Positions 44,356 through 53,604 of a DNA stretch of 64,000 bases are shown here, piece by piece (positions within the stretch are counted from its first letter, which is position 1; every line of letters begins with the position of its first letter). The notes under the pieces were generated by a model. The model saw only the letters and a list, made by a program, of their open reading frames with translations. It was not told the DNA's origin and did not search any database. A program made the translations under genes and the position numbers. The stretch comes from JAOPZW01 sp963788935. Lineage in GTDB: Bacteria > Actinomycetota > Thermoleophilia > Solirubrobacterales > Solirubrobacteraceae. The stretch is from assembly GCA_963788935.1 (NCBI GenBank), contig CAWBIM010000016.1:1-64000 (forward strand), given 5' to 3'.

Positions 44356-45512
44356 CAGCGGTCCACCCGGTAGCGCTGCAGGCGCTCCTCGTCGATCTCG
44401 ATGCCGAGCCCCGGCGCGTCGGAGGGTGCGGCGCGGCCGTCGCGAATCTGCGGCGCCGTGACGACGAGGTCGTCGTCGAGGTCCAGGAAGTTCGCGATCT
44501 CGGCCGGCCGGCCGCGCCGTCGCGGCGAACGCGGCGGCGAACGCGATCGTCGCCGTCGCGCCGATCGCGCCCTCGTACTGACTGCCGACGACGACCGGGA
44601 CCTCGCGCCCGAGGCAGAGGTCGAGGATCCGTCGCGACTCCGTGAATCCGGTCCGCGCCGTCTTGACGCTCACGACGCCGACCGCGCCCTCGTCGAGCGC
44701 GCGGGCGACGTGGGGGAGGCTGATGCAGCTCTCGTCGCCGCCCAGCGGGACGGCCCAGCGCCGGGCCAGCTGGAGCCGGCCCGCGCGGTCCTCGACCGAG
44801 ATCGGCTCCTCGATGGCGCGGACGCCGAGGATCGACGAGCGCGTCGCCCGCGCGCAGCGCGTCCTCGTAGCTCCAGCCGCGGTTGGCGTCGACGTAGAGG
44901 TCGGCGCCGGGCAGGGCATCGCGGACCGCGCGAACCGCCGCGACGTCGAGCTCCGGGTCCCGGCCGACCTTGACCTTGAAGGTCTCGACGCCGAGGCGCT
45001 CGTGGACCTCGACGGCCTCGTCCGCCATCGCCGCCGGCTCGCCGAACGAGACCATGTGGGCGGCCGCGACGTCGTCGGCGAAGCCACCGAGCAACACATG
45101 GCAGGGACAGCCGACGATCTGGCCGACGGCGTCCCAGACCGCGAGGTCGACGGCGCCGCGCGCGACGTAGTTGCCCGCGATCCCCGCGCAGCGCTCGGCC
45201 ACGAGCTCGAGCCGCAGCGGATCGATGCCCGCCAGCGCGTCGTTCAGCGGCCCGCCGACGGCCTCGACGATCGACGCCTGCGTCTCGCCGTAGGTGTACG
45301 GGCGCGGCTGCGCCTCGGCCTGGCCCACGAGCCCCGCGTCGGTGTGCACGCGCACGAGCACGTTGTCCGCGCGTGGTCACGCGCCCCGAGGCGAACTCCG
45401 GCGTACGGCGGTAGGGCAACACGAACGGGATCGCCTCGACCGCGGTGATCCGGACCGCGCCCTCGAGCGTTCGCGAGGCGGTGGGTGCGGCCGGGCCGGT
45501 TCGCAGTCCCAT
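44355..45512 (-). pseudogene. catB: muconate cycloisomerase, frameshifted (three indels)
   Basis: Start at ATG 45512 (MGLRTGPAAPTASRTLEG) leading to ITAVEAIPFVLPYRRTPEFASG. Slips near 45370, 44840 and 44515 separate four pieces that together make an enolase-superfamily muconate cycloisomerase: ETFKVKVGRDPELD with the catalytic lysines, LYVDANRGWSYEDA, AIEEPIS, the GGDESCISL metal site, VVSVKTARTGF, and finally FLDLDDDLVVTAPQIRDG. All key residues survive, so the indels are probably sequencing errors. It turns cis,cis-muconate into muconolactone and is the first gene of the cat operon. Confidence 0.83.
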
Positions 45513-45549
45513 GCCGGCCAAGCTAGGCGACCCGCATGGGCGTAGCAAC

Positions 45550-45588
45550 ACCAATCAGGTGTTGATTGACTATGACTTCGATATGAAT
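45550..45588. promoter_or_regulatory. catB/LysR divergent promoter with LysR-type inverted repeat
   Basis: AATCA (45553-45557) and TGATT (45563-45567) are exact inverted repeats around GGTGT, and CACC/GGTG form a second overlapping repeat. The site lies between the divergent catB and LysR genes (93-base gap), where LysR regulators normally bind. TTGATT or TTGACT nearby could serve as a -35, but no clear -10 pair could be fixed. Confidence 0.5.
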
Positions 45589-45604
45589 CGCTGAGAGGGG
45601 AACC

Positions 45605-46492
45605 GTGGAGCTGCGACACCTCCGCTACTTCGTCGCCGTCGCCGAGGAGCGTCACTTCGGCCACGCGGCCGAGCGGCTGCACATCGCGCAGCCGCCGCTC
45701 TCCCAGCAGATCCGCCGCCTGGAGGCCGAGCTCGGCGAGCCGCTCCTCTATCGCACCACGCGCAGCGTCGAGCTCGCGCCGGCGGGCGAGGTCCTCCTCG
45801 AGCGCGGCCGCGAGATCCTCGCCGCCGTCGATTCCGCGGTCGAGGACGCGCGCCGCGCGGCCCGCGGCGAATACGGGCGGCTCGCGATCGGCTTCACCGG
45901 CTCGTGCACGTACGCGATGCTGCCGGCGCTCGCCGCCGCCCTCGGACGGGCGCTCCCCGGGGTGGTGCTCGACCTTCAGGGCGAGCTGCTGACACCGGCC
46001 CAGGTCGCGCGGCTCGTGGACGGCACGCTCGACGTCGGCCTCCTCCGGCCGCCGGTCCACGATCGCGCCCTCAGCACCGAGGTGCTCCGATCGGAGCCGC
46101 TGCTCGCCGTGCTGCCGGATTCGCACCCGCTCGCGAGTTCGGACGCCATCCCGCTCGAGTTGCTCGAAGGTGAGCCGTTCATCACGTATCCGTCGCACTT
46201 CCGGTCCGTGGTGCACGACGCCGTCGAGGACGCCTGTGCGGCCCATGGCTTCACGCCGACGGCCGCGCACGAGGTGTCCGAGACCTCGACGCTCGTGAGC
46301 TTCGTGGCGGCGGGTCTCGGCGTCTCGCTCGTCCCGGCGTCCGTGCGCAACATGACGATCGCGGGCGCGGTGTACCGCCCGCTCGTGCGGGACACCACGC
46401 GCGTCGAGCTCGCGGTGGCGTGGCGGCAGGACGACGACCGGCCGGTCCTCGAGCGCGCGCTCGAGGTGATCCGCGGCGGCGTGCGGACGTGA
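45605..46492 (+). CDS. LysR-family regulator of the catechol cluster (CatR/BenM-like)
   Basis: A 295-residue protein from GTG 45605, with AGAGGGGAA before it. The HTH is MELRHLRYFVAVAEERHFGHAAERLHIAQPPLSQQIRRLEAELGEPLLYRTTRSVELA, the aromatic-catabolism branch of LysR proteins. The effector domain has DVGLLRPPVHDRALSTEVL and VSFVAAGLGVSLVPASVRNM. CatR/BenM relatives activate cat genes with cis,cis-muconate as inducer; divergent placement next to catBCA and the inverted repeat between them support the same role here. Confidence 0.9.
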   Translation: MELRHLRYFVAVAEERHFGHAAERLHIAQPPLSQQIRRLEAELGEPLLYRTTRSVELAPAGEVLLERGREILAAVDSAVEDARRAARGEYGRLAIGFTGSCTYAMLPALAAALGRALPGVVLDLQGELLTPAQVARLVDGTLDVGLLRPPVHDRALSTEVLRSEPLLAVLPDSHPLASSDAIPLELLEGEPFITYPSHFRSVVHDAVEDACAAHGFTPTAAHEVSETSTLVSFVAAGLGVSLVPASVRNMTIAGAVYRPLVRDTTRVELAVAWRQDDDRPVLERALEVIRGGVRT

Positions 46493-46510
46493 GACATGTC
46501 CGTGACGCTC

Positions 46511-46526
46511 TTGACTTGATCGTCAA
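46511..46526. promoter_or_regulatory. TTGAC/GTCAA inverted repeat before the GMC oxidoreductase
   Basis: TTGAC (46511-46515) and GTCAA (46522-46526) with a six-base spacer lie about 70 bases upstream of the GMC gene start. A similar repeat with seven-base spacing overlaps the start of the SufR-like gene at 13139. It may be an operator, but no regulator is adjacent other than the LysR gene. Confidence 0.35.
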
Positions 46527-46594
46527 CATCGGAGAGGCTCGCGCCGGACGTCAGAGACCTGTCGTTCGGACGCACCGAGCAGGAGGAGCGAGCT

Positions 46595-48145
46595 GTGTCA
46601 CACGTCGATGTGATCGTCATCGGCGCCGGGTCGTCGGGCTGCGCGCTCGCAGCCCGTCTGTCGGAGGACCGCGACGCGAAGGTCGTCGTTCTCGAGGCCG
46701 GCGGCGAGGACTCCCTCGAGGTCATCCACACCCCGGCGGCGTGGCCCGCGATGTGGGGGTCCGAGGTGGACTGGGCCTACGAGACCACCCCGCAGGCCGG
46801 TGCCGCCGGCCAGGTGCACCAGTGGCCGCGCGGGAAGGTCGTCGGCGGGTCGAGCAGCCTGAACGGCATGGTGTACATCCGTGGCAATCCCGCGGACTTC
46901 GACGCCTGGGCCTACCAGGGCTGCGTGGGATGGAGCTACGGCGACCTGCTTCCGCTCTTCAAGCGCATGGAGAACGTCCCGGACGGCGACGCCCGCTTTC
47001 GGGGCGTGGGCGGGCCGATCGACCCGCGTCCGGCGGACCACCCGAATCCGATCTCGACCGCGTTCGTCGAGGCCGCTCGCGAGCAGGGCCGCACCGTCAC
47101 CGACGACTTCAACGGCGAGCAGTTCGAGGGCGCCGGCTACCACGACCTGCTGATCAAGGACGGCAGGCGCCAGAGCGCGGCCGTCGCGTACCTGCATCCG
47201 GCGGTCGCGCGCGGGGACGTCGAGCTGGTGACCGGCGCCCATGTCCACGAGCTGGTCTTCGCCGGCGACCGCTGCACCGGCGTGCGCTACGAGCGCGAGG
47301 GCCGGATCGAGGAGCTGCTGGCCGCCGAGGTCGTCGTCTGCGCCGGCGCCGTCGACTCGCCGTCGCTGCTGATGCGCTCGGGGATCGGCCCCGCCGAAGA
47401 GCTCGCGCGGGCCGGCGTCGACGTCCGCGTCGACCTCCCCGGGGTCGGGCGCAACCTGCACGACCACCTGCTCATGGGCGTGCTCTGGGAGGCCGCCCAG
47501 CCGGTTCCGCCGCCGGAGTACAACCTCGCCGAGTCGTCGATGTTCGCCCGCAGCCGGCCCGACGCGCTCGTTCCGGACCTGCACTTCATGTTCATCCACG
47601 TCCCGTTCCACCTGCCGACGTACAGCGTCGCGGAGGGGTCGTGGACGATCGCCGTCGGGCTCGTCCGGCCGGCCAGCCGCGGCACGCTGCGCATCGCCTC
47701 GGGCGATCCGGCCGCCAAGCCGGTCATCGATCCCGCGTACCTGACCGAGCGCGCCGACCTGGACGCGATGGTCGCCGGGCTCGAGCAGGCCCGCGAGCTC
47801 GCGGCCGCGCACGCGTTCGACGCGTGGCGCGGCGCCGAGGCGCTGCCCGGCGAGGGCGTCCGCGACCCGGAGGCCCTCCGGGACTTCGTGCGCCACGCGG
47901 CGGGGACCTACTACCACCCGGTCGGCACGTGCCGCATGGGCACCGGCCCCGACGCCGTCGTCGACCCGGAGCTGCGTGTCCGCGGCGTGGAGAGCCTGCG
48001 CGTCGCCGACGCCTCGATCATGCCGGACATCGTGTCCGCCAACACGAACACGGCCGCGCTGCTCATCGGCGAGAAGGCGGCCGACCTCGTCAAGGGCTCC
48101 GAGCCGACGCCGATCGACGTGGGGAACGCGCGCGTCGGCGTCTGA
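46595..48145 (+). CDS. GMC-family FAD oxidoreductase (choline dehydrogenase-like)
   Basis: A 516-residue flavoprotein from GTG 46595, preceded by AGGAGGAGC. It has VDVIVIGAGSSGCALAARLSE (residues 4-24), the GMC signature QWPRGKVVGGSSSLNGMVYIRG, EVVVCAGAVDSPSLLMRSGIGPAEEL, and the C-terminal catalytic-histidine region AAGTYYHPVGTCRMG with VADASIMPDIVSANTNTAALLIGEKAAD. It oxidises a primary or secondary alcohol; relatives act on choline, aromatic alcohols and alkanols. Its proximity to the catechol cluster hints at an aromatic alcohol, but it is separated by 100 bases and has its own leader. Confidence 0.9.
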   Translation: MSHVDVIVIGAGSSGCALAARLSEDRDAKVVVLEAGGEDSLEVIHTPAAWPAMWGSEVDWAYETTPQAGAAGQVHQWPRGKVVGGSSSLNGMVYIRGNPADFDAWAYQGCVGWSYGDLLPLFKRMENVPDGDARFRGVGGPIDPRPADHPNPISTAFVEAAREQGRTVTDDFNGEQFEGAGYHDLLIKDGRRQSAAVAYLHPAVARGDVELVTGAHVHELVFAGDRCTGVRYEREGRIEELLAAEVVVCAGAVDSPSLLMRSGIGPAEELARAGVDVRVDLPGVGRNLHDHLLMGVLWEAAQPVPPPEYNLAESSMFARSRPDALVPDLHFMFIHVPFHLPTYSVAEGSWTIAVGLVRPASRGTLRIASGDPAAKPVIDPAYLTERADLDAMVAGLEQARELAAAHAFDAWRGAEALPGEGVRDPEALRDFVRHAAGTYYHPVGTCRMGTGPDAVVDPELRVRGVESLRVADASIMPDIVSANTNTAALLIGEKAADLVKGSEPTPIDVGNARVGV

Positions 48146-48155
48146 CCTCCACGCG

Positions 48156-48563
48156 TCACGACCGTGCGGCGAGCCAGAGCTCGGCGGTGCGGCGCTCGAC
48201 CGCCTCGCCGTGCGTGCGCTGGAAGTTGCGCCCGCCGCGCGCGAAGGTCGCCGCGACGTCCGCGGGGACGTCGAGCTCGCCGAACGGCCGCTCGAGCCAG
48301 TCGGCGGGGCGCACGTGGCTCAGGCCCGGGGCATTGCGACCGGCGGGCCGGACCGGGCCGGCGATCCGGCCGACCCAGTAGTTGCCGTCGGTGTCGCGCG
48401 TCCACACGAACGCGCCGTCGGGGACGGCGGCGAAGCGATCGATGCGCGCCTCGGCCGTGTCGCCGATGCCCACGATCCCGTGCGCCACGCCGTACTCGGC
48501 GCCCGAGCCGGACGGTGCGTCACGTGTCCGGGAGCGCATCGGCGCGCGGTAGACGGGGTCCAT
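48156..48563 (-). CDS. hypothetical protein (135 aa) with EVE-like small beta fold
   Basis: A 135-residue protein on the minus strand, converging with the GMC gene. The visible pattern is GVAHGIVGIGDTAEARIDRFAAVPDGAFVWTRDTDGNYWVGRIAGPVRPA, a small beta-barrel-like run of the type seen in proteins that read or bind modified bases, followed by SHVRPADWLERPFGELDVPADVAATFARGGRNFQR. I cannot place it in a named family; the comparison is only by eye. A later ATG at 48539 is an alternative start. It follows the cytochrome/propeller gene by 15 bases. Confidence 0.5.
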   Translation of the reverse strand: MDPVYRAPMRSRTRDAPSGSGAEYGVAHGIVGIGDTAEARIDRFAAVPDGAFVWTRDTDGNYWVGRIAGPVRPAGRNAPGLSHVRPADWLERPFGELDVPADVAATFARGGRNFQRTHGEAVERRTAELWLAARS

Positions 48564-48578
48564 GCGACGCCAGAACCG

Positions 48579-49827
48579 CTACGGCCGGATCCGCGTGACG
48601 GTTCCGGCCCGGAAGTTCGCGGTCCACACCGCGCCCGCGCCGACCGCGATCCCGATCGGGTCCTCGCCGACCTCGATCGGCTCGCCCGCGACCTTGCCCG
48701 TCGGGTCGATCCGCGTGACGGTCCCGTCGCCGGCGTTGGCCACCCACACGTAGCCCTCGCCGACCTCGAGCTCGCGCGGGTTCCGACCGACCGGGATCGG
48801 GTCGCCGACGACGGCCGCCTTCGATCGGATCGATCCGCGTGACCGTCCCGTCACCGGCGTTCGCGACCCACGCCGAGCCCTCGCCGACGGCCACGCCGCG
48901 CGGGCGGCGGCCGACCTCGATCGGCTCGCCCTGGACCTCACCCGACCGGGGGTCGAGGCGCGTGACCGTCCCGTCGGTGAAGCTCGTGACCCAGATGGCG
49001 TCCTCGCCGGCGGCGATGTCGAGCGGTCGCCCACCGACCTTGATCGCGTCGCCGGTCACGCGGGCCGTGTCCAGGTCGATGCGCGAGACGGTCCCGTCGC
49101 CGGCGTTCGTGACCCACAGGAAGCGCTCGCCGGCGGCGAGGGCCTCGGGTGCCCGGCCCACCGGGACGGACGTCGTCCGCCCGTCCTTGATCCGCAGCAC
49201 CGCGTCGTCGCCCGACGCGACGACCCACACGGCGCCATTCGCGACGACCGGGTTGTCGGGTTGCCGGCCGGCGGGCACGGGCGCGCCGGCGCGGCGGTTG
49301 GAGCCCGCGTCGACGCGGAGGAGCGTGCCGGCGGCGGCGTCCGCGACCCAGACGTCGGACCCGGCGGCCGTGATGCCGTCCGGCCCGCGACCGACCCGGA
49401 TCGTGGCGGCAACCGAGGGCGGGCGGGCCGCAGCCGCCGGCGGGGCGGTCGCCTCCGTCCCGGACACGAACCGCGCGACCGCCGTGATCTCGGCGTCCGA
49501 CAGGCGCCCCTCGAACGACGGCATGACCCCGGAGCCGGAGGTCACGATCGCCTCGACCGTGTCCGCGCTCGGCTTCGCGTCGTCGAGGTTCGGGCCGGTC
49601 GTCCCGGACGAGCCCGCCGCGGCGAGCGTGTGACAGCCGCCGCAGCCGGCGGAGGAGAAGACCGCCTTGCCCGAGGGCGCCGCGGCCGCGCCGGCCGGTG
49701 CGCTCGCCGGGGCGCCGTCATCGTCCTTGGCGCCGATGAGCGCGGGACCCGCGAACAGCACGAGCACGGCGAAGGCCGCGGCCGCCCACGTCAGCGGGGC
49801 GAGGATGCGATCGATCCGCGCGAGCAC
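48579..49827 (-). pseudogene. cytochrome c domain fused to a YVTN/NHL-type beta-propeller, frameshifted once
   Basis: Starts at GTG 49827, two bases after the stop of the DUF6529-like gene. An N-terminal helix (ILAPLTWAAAAFAVLVLFAGPAL) anchors or exports the protein. Residues about 50-130 are a class I cytochrome c domain with the heme motif AGCGGCHTL and the axial methionine region SGVMPSFEGRLSDAE. About seven 42-residue propeller repeats follow, each with GVAVGEGSAWVANAGDGTVTRID-like sequence. A slip near 48825 breaks the sixth repeat; the frame then continues to IRP. The fusion suggests an extracytoplasmic electron-transfer protein docking through its propeller. Confidence 0.8.
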
Positions 49828-49829
49828 GG

Positions 49830-50385
49830 CTAGGGCGACGGGAACCCGTTGGTCGAGATGAACCACCACGCGCTGGTCAGCCACGCCCCCACCAGCAGGG
49901 TGAACAGCGCGCCGCCCGCCAGCGGGAGCGCGAAGCCCGGGAGGGCGCGCGAGCGGACGATGACCACCTTCGCCGCGAACGCCCCATAGAACGCGCAGCC
50001 CAGCAGCGAGTGGATCAGGACCCGGGTCGAGCGTGTCCTGGAAGGCCAGCTGGTAGAGGCAGTGGTAGGCGACCGGCAGGCTGAGCAGGAACGCGAGTCG
50101 CCCGGAGATCCGGTGCAGCGAGCCCAGCCACGGCGGGCCGGCGCCGAGCGGGAGCTTGCCGAACATCCACAGCGCCGAGCCGAGCTGGACGACGGCGAAG
50201 AGCACGGCGAGGGTGGCGAGCCACACCTTCATCGTGATCGTGTCCCGGAACCCGAGCGTGATCGAGAGGTCGGCCGCCGGGTCGTGGACGTTGCCGTAGA
50301 TCCCGAGGCTCAGGGCCACGAGCGCGCCGACGCCGCCCGCCAGCAACAGCCGGCCGCCGGAGCTCGGGATGCCCGCGCTCTCCAT
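49830..50385 (-). pseudogene. DUF6529-like four-helix membrane protein, frameshifted once
   Basis: ATG 50385 starts MESAGIPSSGG, preceded by GGAGAGGA. The hydrophobic segments are LLLAGGVGALVALSLGIYG, MKVWLATLAVLFAVVQLGSALWMF, ISGRLAFLLSLPVAYHCLYQLAFQ and, after a single-base slip near 50022, HSLLGCAFYGAFAAKVVIV and LAGGALFTLLVGAWLTSAWWF. Conserved histidines in the helices (HRISG, YHCLY, IHSLLG) suggest a cytochrome b561-like heme site. With the adjacent cytochrome c/propeller protein it may form a small membrane electron-transfer unit; this pairing is inferred from adjacency. Confidence 0.72.
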
Positions 50386-50427
50386 CGGGCGATCCTCTCC
50401 AACCACCGGGTGCGGACACAAGGGGGA

Positions 50428-51855
50428 TCAGGCGGCGCGCCGGCGGGCGAGGGCCTCGGCGGCCGCCACGAGCGCGACCGCCGCGAGCATGAGGACGAAC
50501 GGGTCGAGCGCGGTCCGGTAGCGCGGTGTCTCGAACGCCGTGAACACGACGCTGAGGTAGAGGAGCACCGGGACCGCGGCGACGGGGAGCGGCATCCGGC
50601 GCCCGCGCGCGGTGAGCAGGCCGCCGAGCGCGAGCAGGCCGGCGAGCCAGAACACGACGACCCCGAGGTCGGCCCGGCGCGGGCCGACGCTGACGGTCGA
50701 TGCCGTGTGCCGCGACCAGCGCAGCCCGGCGAGGTCGAGCGCGCGCCGGGTGTTCCAGTACACGACCTTCGCGACGTAGCCCGGGTGGTGCCCGGCGAAG
50801 CGCAGCGCGGCGGCGCGCAGCCGGCGATCGAGCGTCGCCTCCGGCGTCGCGCGCCAGCGCGGCGTACGCGTCAGGTAGCGGTAGTCGGGCACCCGGCGCA
50901 GGCTGCGCCACGACGCCGGGTTGACGTCGTCGGCGCGGGCGGCGCTGTTGTAGGTGCCCGCGAGCGCGGCGCCGAACTGGGTCGTGGTCGGCACGAACGC
51001 GTGGAGCTGCACCGCGTTGCGGATCGTCCACGGCGCGACCGTCAGCGTTGCCACCGCGACGACGAGCACCGGGGCGAGCAGCGCGCGGCGCGACCAGCGC
51101 GGCCGCCCGACCCACACCGCGAGCGCGAGCGGGAGCAGCAGCACCGCGCCGTTGGCGCGGGTGAGGATCGCGAGGCCCCCGAGCACCCCCGCCAGGACGG
51201 TCCACCGGTACGGGTGCTGCGCGCGGCGCACGTGGATCGCGGCGGCCAGCGCTCCGAGCAGCAGCGCGGTGAACAGCGGCTCGGACAGCAGCGCGCCGCC
51301 GACGAGGACCAGCGGCACGTAGACGGCCGCGAGCGCCATCGCCACGAGCGCGACCCGACGATCGAACACCTGCGCGCAGAGCACGCCGAGCAGCGCGACG
51401 ATCACCGTCCCGACGATCGCGTTCGCGATCCGGCCCGCGACGATCCGATGCTGCGTCGGCCGCCCCGCCTCGCCGGCCAGCGTGTAGACGCCGGCGAGAA
51501 AGTACGGGTAGCCGGGCGGCCGGAACGCGGTCTGCCGCGTCGGTCCCGGACCGAGCGGGAAGTATCCGTGGCCGGCCGCGATCGACCGCGCGTGGACGTC
51601 GTAGTCGTGGGCGTCGTGGACGATCGCGTAGCCGGGCGTCGCCGCGACATAGCCGAGGCGGAGCGCCAGGGCGGCGACGACCACGAGCGCGAACGCCCAC
51701 CTCCACCGCCGGTTCTGCCCGGGGTCCGCCGCGGGCGGGCCGGCGGCGGAAGCCGAAGGGTCGAGCACCCGCGGGTCGGTCCCGGACACCACGCCGGACG
51801 GGATGTTCCCGGAGCGCCCGGCGGGGACGCGCCGCACGACCAGGCTTCGGGCCAT
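50428..51855 (-). CDS. GT39-like membrane glycosyltransferase (dolichyl-phosphate-mannose mannosyltransferase superfamily)
   Basis: A 475-residue protein with about ten hydrophobic segments. The first luminal loop has YAIVHDAHDYDVHARSIAAGHGYF, with the acidic D-x-Y-like catalytic region, and then TAFRPPGYPYFLAGVY, typical of the ArnT/PMT/GT39 superfamily that uses polyprenyl-phosphate sugars. A proline-rich cytoplasmic N-terminus of about 50 residues precedes helix 1. The acceptor is unknown. Its ATG lies in CCATGG and overlaps, head to head, the ATG of the ArsC fragment on the other strand. Confidence 0.82.
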   Translation of the reverse strand: MARSLVVRRVPAGRSGNIPSGVVSGTDPRVLDPSASAAGPPAADPGQNRRWRWAFALVVVAALALRLGYVAATPGYAIVHDAHDYDVHARSIAAGHGYFPLGPGPTRQTAFRPPGYPYFLAGVYTLAGEAGRPTQHRIVAGRIANAIVGTVIVALLGVLCAQVFDRRVALVAMALAAVYVPLVLVGGALLSEPLFTALLLGALAAAIHVRRAQHPYRWTVLAGVLGGLAILTRANGAVLLLPLALAVWVGRPRWSRRALLAPVLVVAVATLTVAPWTIRNAVQLHAFVPTTTQFGAALAGTYNSAARADDVNPASWRSLRRVPDYRYLTRTPRWRATPEATLDRRLRAAALRFAGHHPGYVAKVVYWNTRRALDLAGLRWSRHTASTVSVGPRRADLGVVVFWLAGLLALGGLLTARGRRMPLPVAAVPVLLYLSVVFTAFETPRYRTALDPFVLMLAAVALVAAAEALARRRAA

Positions 51856-51946
51856 GGCCGACCTCGTCGTCTACGAGAAGCCGACCTGCACGACGTGCCG
51901 CAAGCTGTCGCTGCTCCTCGCCGAGCGCGGGCTCGAACTGCTCTGA
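51854..51946 (+). pseudogene. truncated arsenate reductase (ArsC/Spx-like) N-terminus
   Basis: A 30-codon frame reads MADLVVYEKPTCTTCRKLSL then LLAERGLELL and a stop. YEKPTCTTCRK is the catalytic CxxC opening of the thioredoxin-fold ArsC/Spx family, whose members are about 115 residues long. No continuation of the fold is found in any frame downstream, so this is a remnant rather than a one-base frameshift. It is too short to be functional. Confidence 0.6.
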
Positions 51947-52009
51947 GTCTCGAGGCGGGTCGCGGTGGCCCGCCGGCCGAACGTCGCCGGCGGGCCAGCC
52001 GCAGCCGGA

Positions 52010-53074
52010 CTACGGACGCGCTTCGAAGATCAGGTTGAACGGCGTCTCCGTCGCACGGCGGAAGCGCGTGAAGCCCGCCTCGCGCGCGATCGCGGCGAGG
52101 CGCTCCTCGCCCGCCTGGGCCCCGAGGGCGAGGCCGACCTCCTGGTCGAGCGACGACGGCGTGCAGATGAGCGTCGAGGCCGCGTAGTAGATCCGCCCGA
52201 CCGGGTTCAGGTTCTCCGAGAGCGTGTCGGCGGCGTACGGCTCGACCAGCATCACGCTCCCGTCCTCGGCGAGCTGTTCGCGGACGTGCGACATCGCCCC
52301 GACGGGATCGCCCATGTCGTGGAGGCAGTCGAAGAAGCACACGAGGTCGTAGGGGCCACCCTCGAACTCCTTCGCGCCCGCGACGTCGAACTGGGCGTTC
52401 GGCGTCGACTCCGCGAGGTGCCCGGCCCGCTTGATCGACGCGCCGTGGTAGTCGAATCCGGAGATCGTCGATGCCGGGTAGGCCTGCGCGAGGAGCATCG
52501 TCGAGACCCCGTGCCCGCAGCCGATGTCGGCCACCTTCGCCCCGGCGGTCAGCTTGTCCGTGACGCCCTCGAGCGCCGGGATCCACTCCGCCACCAGGTG
52601 CGTCCGGTATCCGGGCCGGAAGAACTGCTCGGTCCCGGCGAACAGCTCCGGGTCGTGCTCGTGCCAGCCGAAGCCCTGGCCCGTGCGGAACCGGTCGGCG
52701 ATCCGCTTGCGGTCCTTGAACGCCGAGCTGACGATGTGGTAGCCGCCGAGGAGGTACACCGGACTGTCCTCGTCGGCGAAGACCAGCGCGTGCTCGGCCG
52801 GCAGGTCGAACGTGTCACCGTCGGGCTCGTACTCCAGGTAGCCGCTCGCGGCCTGGGCCGATGCCCACTCCCGCACGTAGCGCTCGGCCACGCCGCTGCG
52901 TTCGGCGATCTCGGCACTCGTCAGAGGGCCCGCCCCGGCCATCGCCTTCCACAGCCCGAGCTCGCCCCCGATCATCACCAGGACGCCGTTCATCGCCGCG
53001 CCCATGTCGGTCACCGCCTGACCGACGAACCGCTCGAGCCTCGCGGCATCGATGGCATTCGTCGTCGTGTTCAT
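52010..53074 (-). CDS. class I SAM-dependent methyltransferase with winged-helix N-terminus
   Basis: A 354-residue protein (ATG 53074; the preceding GTG is an alternative). Residues about 15-90 form a winged helix (GELGLWKAMAGAGPLTSAEIAERSGVAERYVREWASAQAASGYLEY). The Rossmann methyltransferase core follows: AKVADIGCGHGVSTMLLAQAYP, ISGFDYHGASI, YDLVCFFDCLHDMGDP and GSVMLVEPYAAD. The layout is like Rv-type O-methyltransferase/UbiE hybrids common in actinobacteria. Acceptor unknown. It stands alone behind a 110-base leader in which nothing else is recognised. Confidence 0.87.
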   Translation of the reverse strand: MNTTTNAIDAARLERFVGQAVTDMGAAMNGVLVMIGGELGLWKAMAGAGPLTSAEIAERSGVAERYVREWASAQAASGYLEYEPDGDTFDLPAEHALVFADEDSPVYLLGGYHIVSSAFKDRKRIADRFRTGQGFGWHEHDPELFAGTEQFFRPGYRTHLVAEWIPALEGVTDKLTAGAKVADIGCGHGVSTMLLAQAYPASTISGFDYHGASIKRAGHLAESTPNAQFDVAGAKEFEGGPYDLVCFFDCLHDMGDPVGAMSHVREQLAEDGSVMLVEPYAADTLSENLNPVGRIYYAASTLICTPSSLDQEVGLALGAQAGEERLAAIAREAGFTRFRRATETPFNLIFEARP

Positions 53075-53184
53075 CACGACTCTCCTTCCGACCTGCGCCC
53101 CGAGGACCGCCCCCGGGCAGATGCAGGTCCGATGTGGGAAGGCTCAACCGTCCCACCGGGCCGCGGGCGCCGATGTGAAGCTCG

Positions 53185-53487
53185 TCACGCCGGGTCGCCG
53201 GCCGGGATCGGCTCGGCCAGCGCGGCGCGCCCGGGCGCCGCGGCGAACGGGTCGGCGAAGTACTGGGTCTCGTGCGTCACGAGACCGTCGGTGATCTCCA
53301 TGACGCTGAGCGCGTACGTGGGCGCGCCGTCATAGGTGATCACGCACTCGCTCACCCAGAGGTCGCCGCCGCCCGTGATCCGGCGGACGGTGAAGTGGCG
53401 TTCGGCCGGGTGGCCACCACGTGCGCGTCTAGCGCCTGGAAGGTCTTCCGAGTCGTCCATCGCGACGGTCGCTAGAAGCGTGCTCAC
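53185..53487 (-). pseudogene. C-terminal half of an NTF2/SnoaL-like protein
   Basis: A 100-codon frame whose second half, RHFTVRRITGGGDLWVSECVITYDGAPTYALSVMEITDGLVTHETQYFADPF, matches the end of the SnoaL-like cone fold seen in small ester-cyclase/isomerase-type proteins. The first half of the fold is missing, and the first 30 residues here (ATVAMDDSEDLPGARRARGG) are not typical. Either an indel upstream hides the beginning or the gene is truncated. Confidence 0.5.
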
Positions 53488-53604
53488 CCGACGGTGCGGT
53501 CACCTCAGCCCGATCCGTGCCCGGGGAGGAGACCAGGGGACCCACGGGCGCGACGCCTCGCTGGGCGCGCGAGGGTCTGGCCTCCCCCAACCAAGGAGGC
53601 AGCC

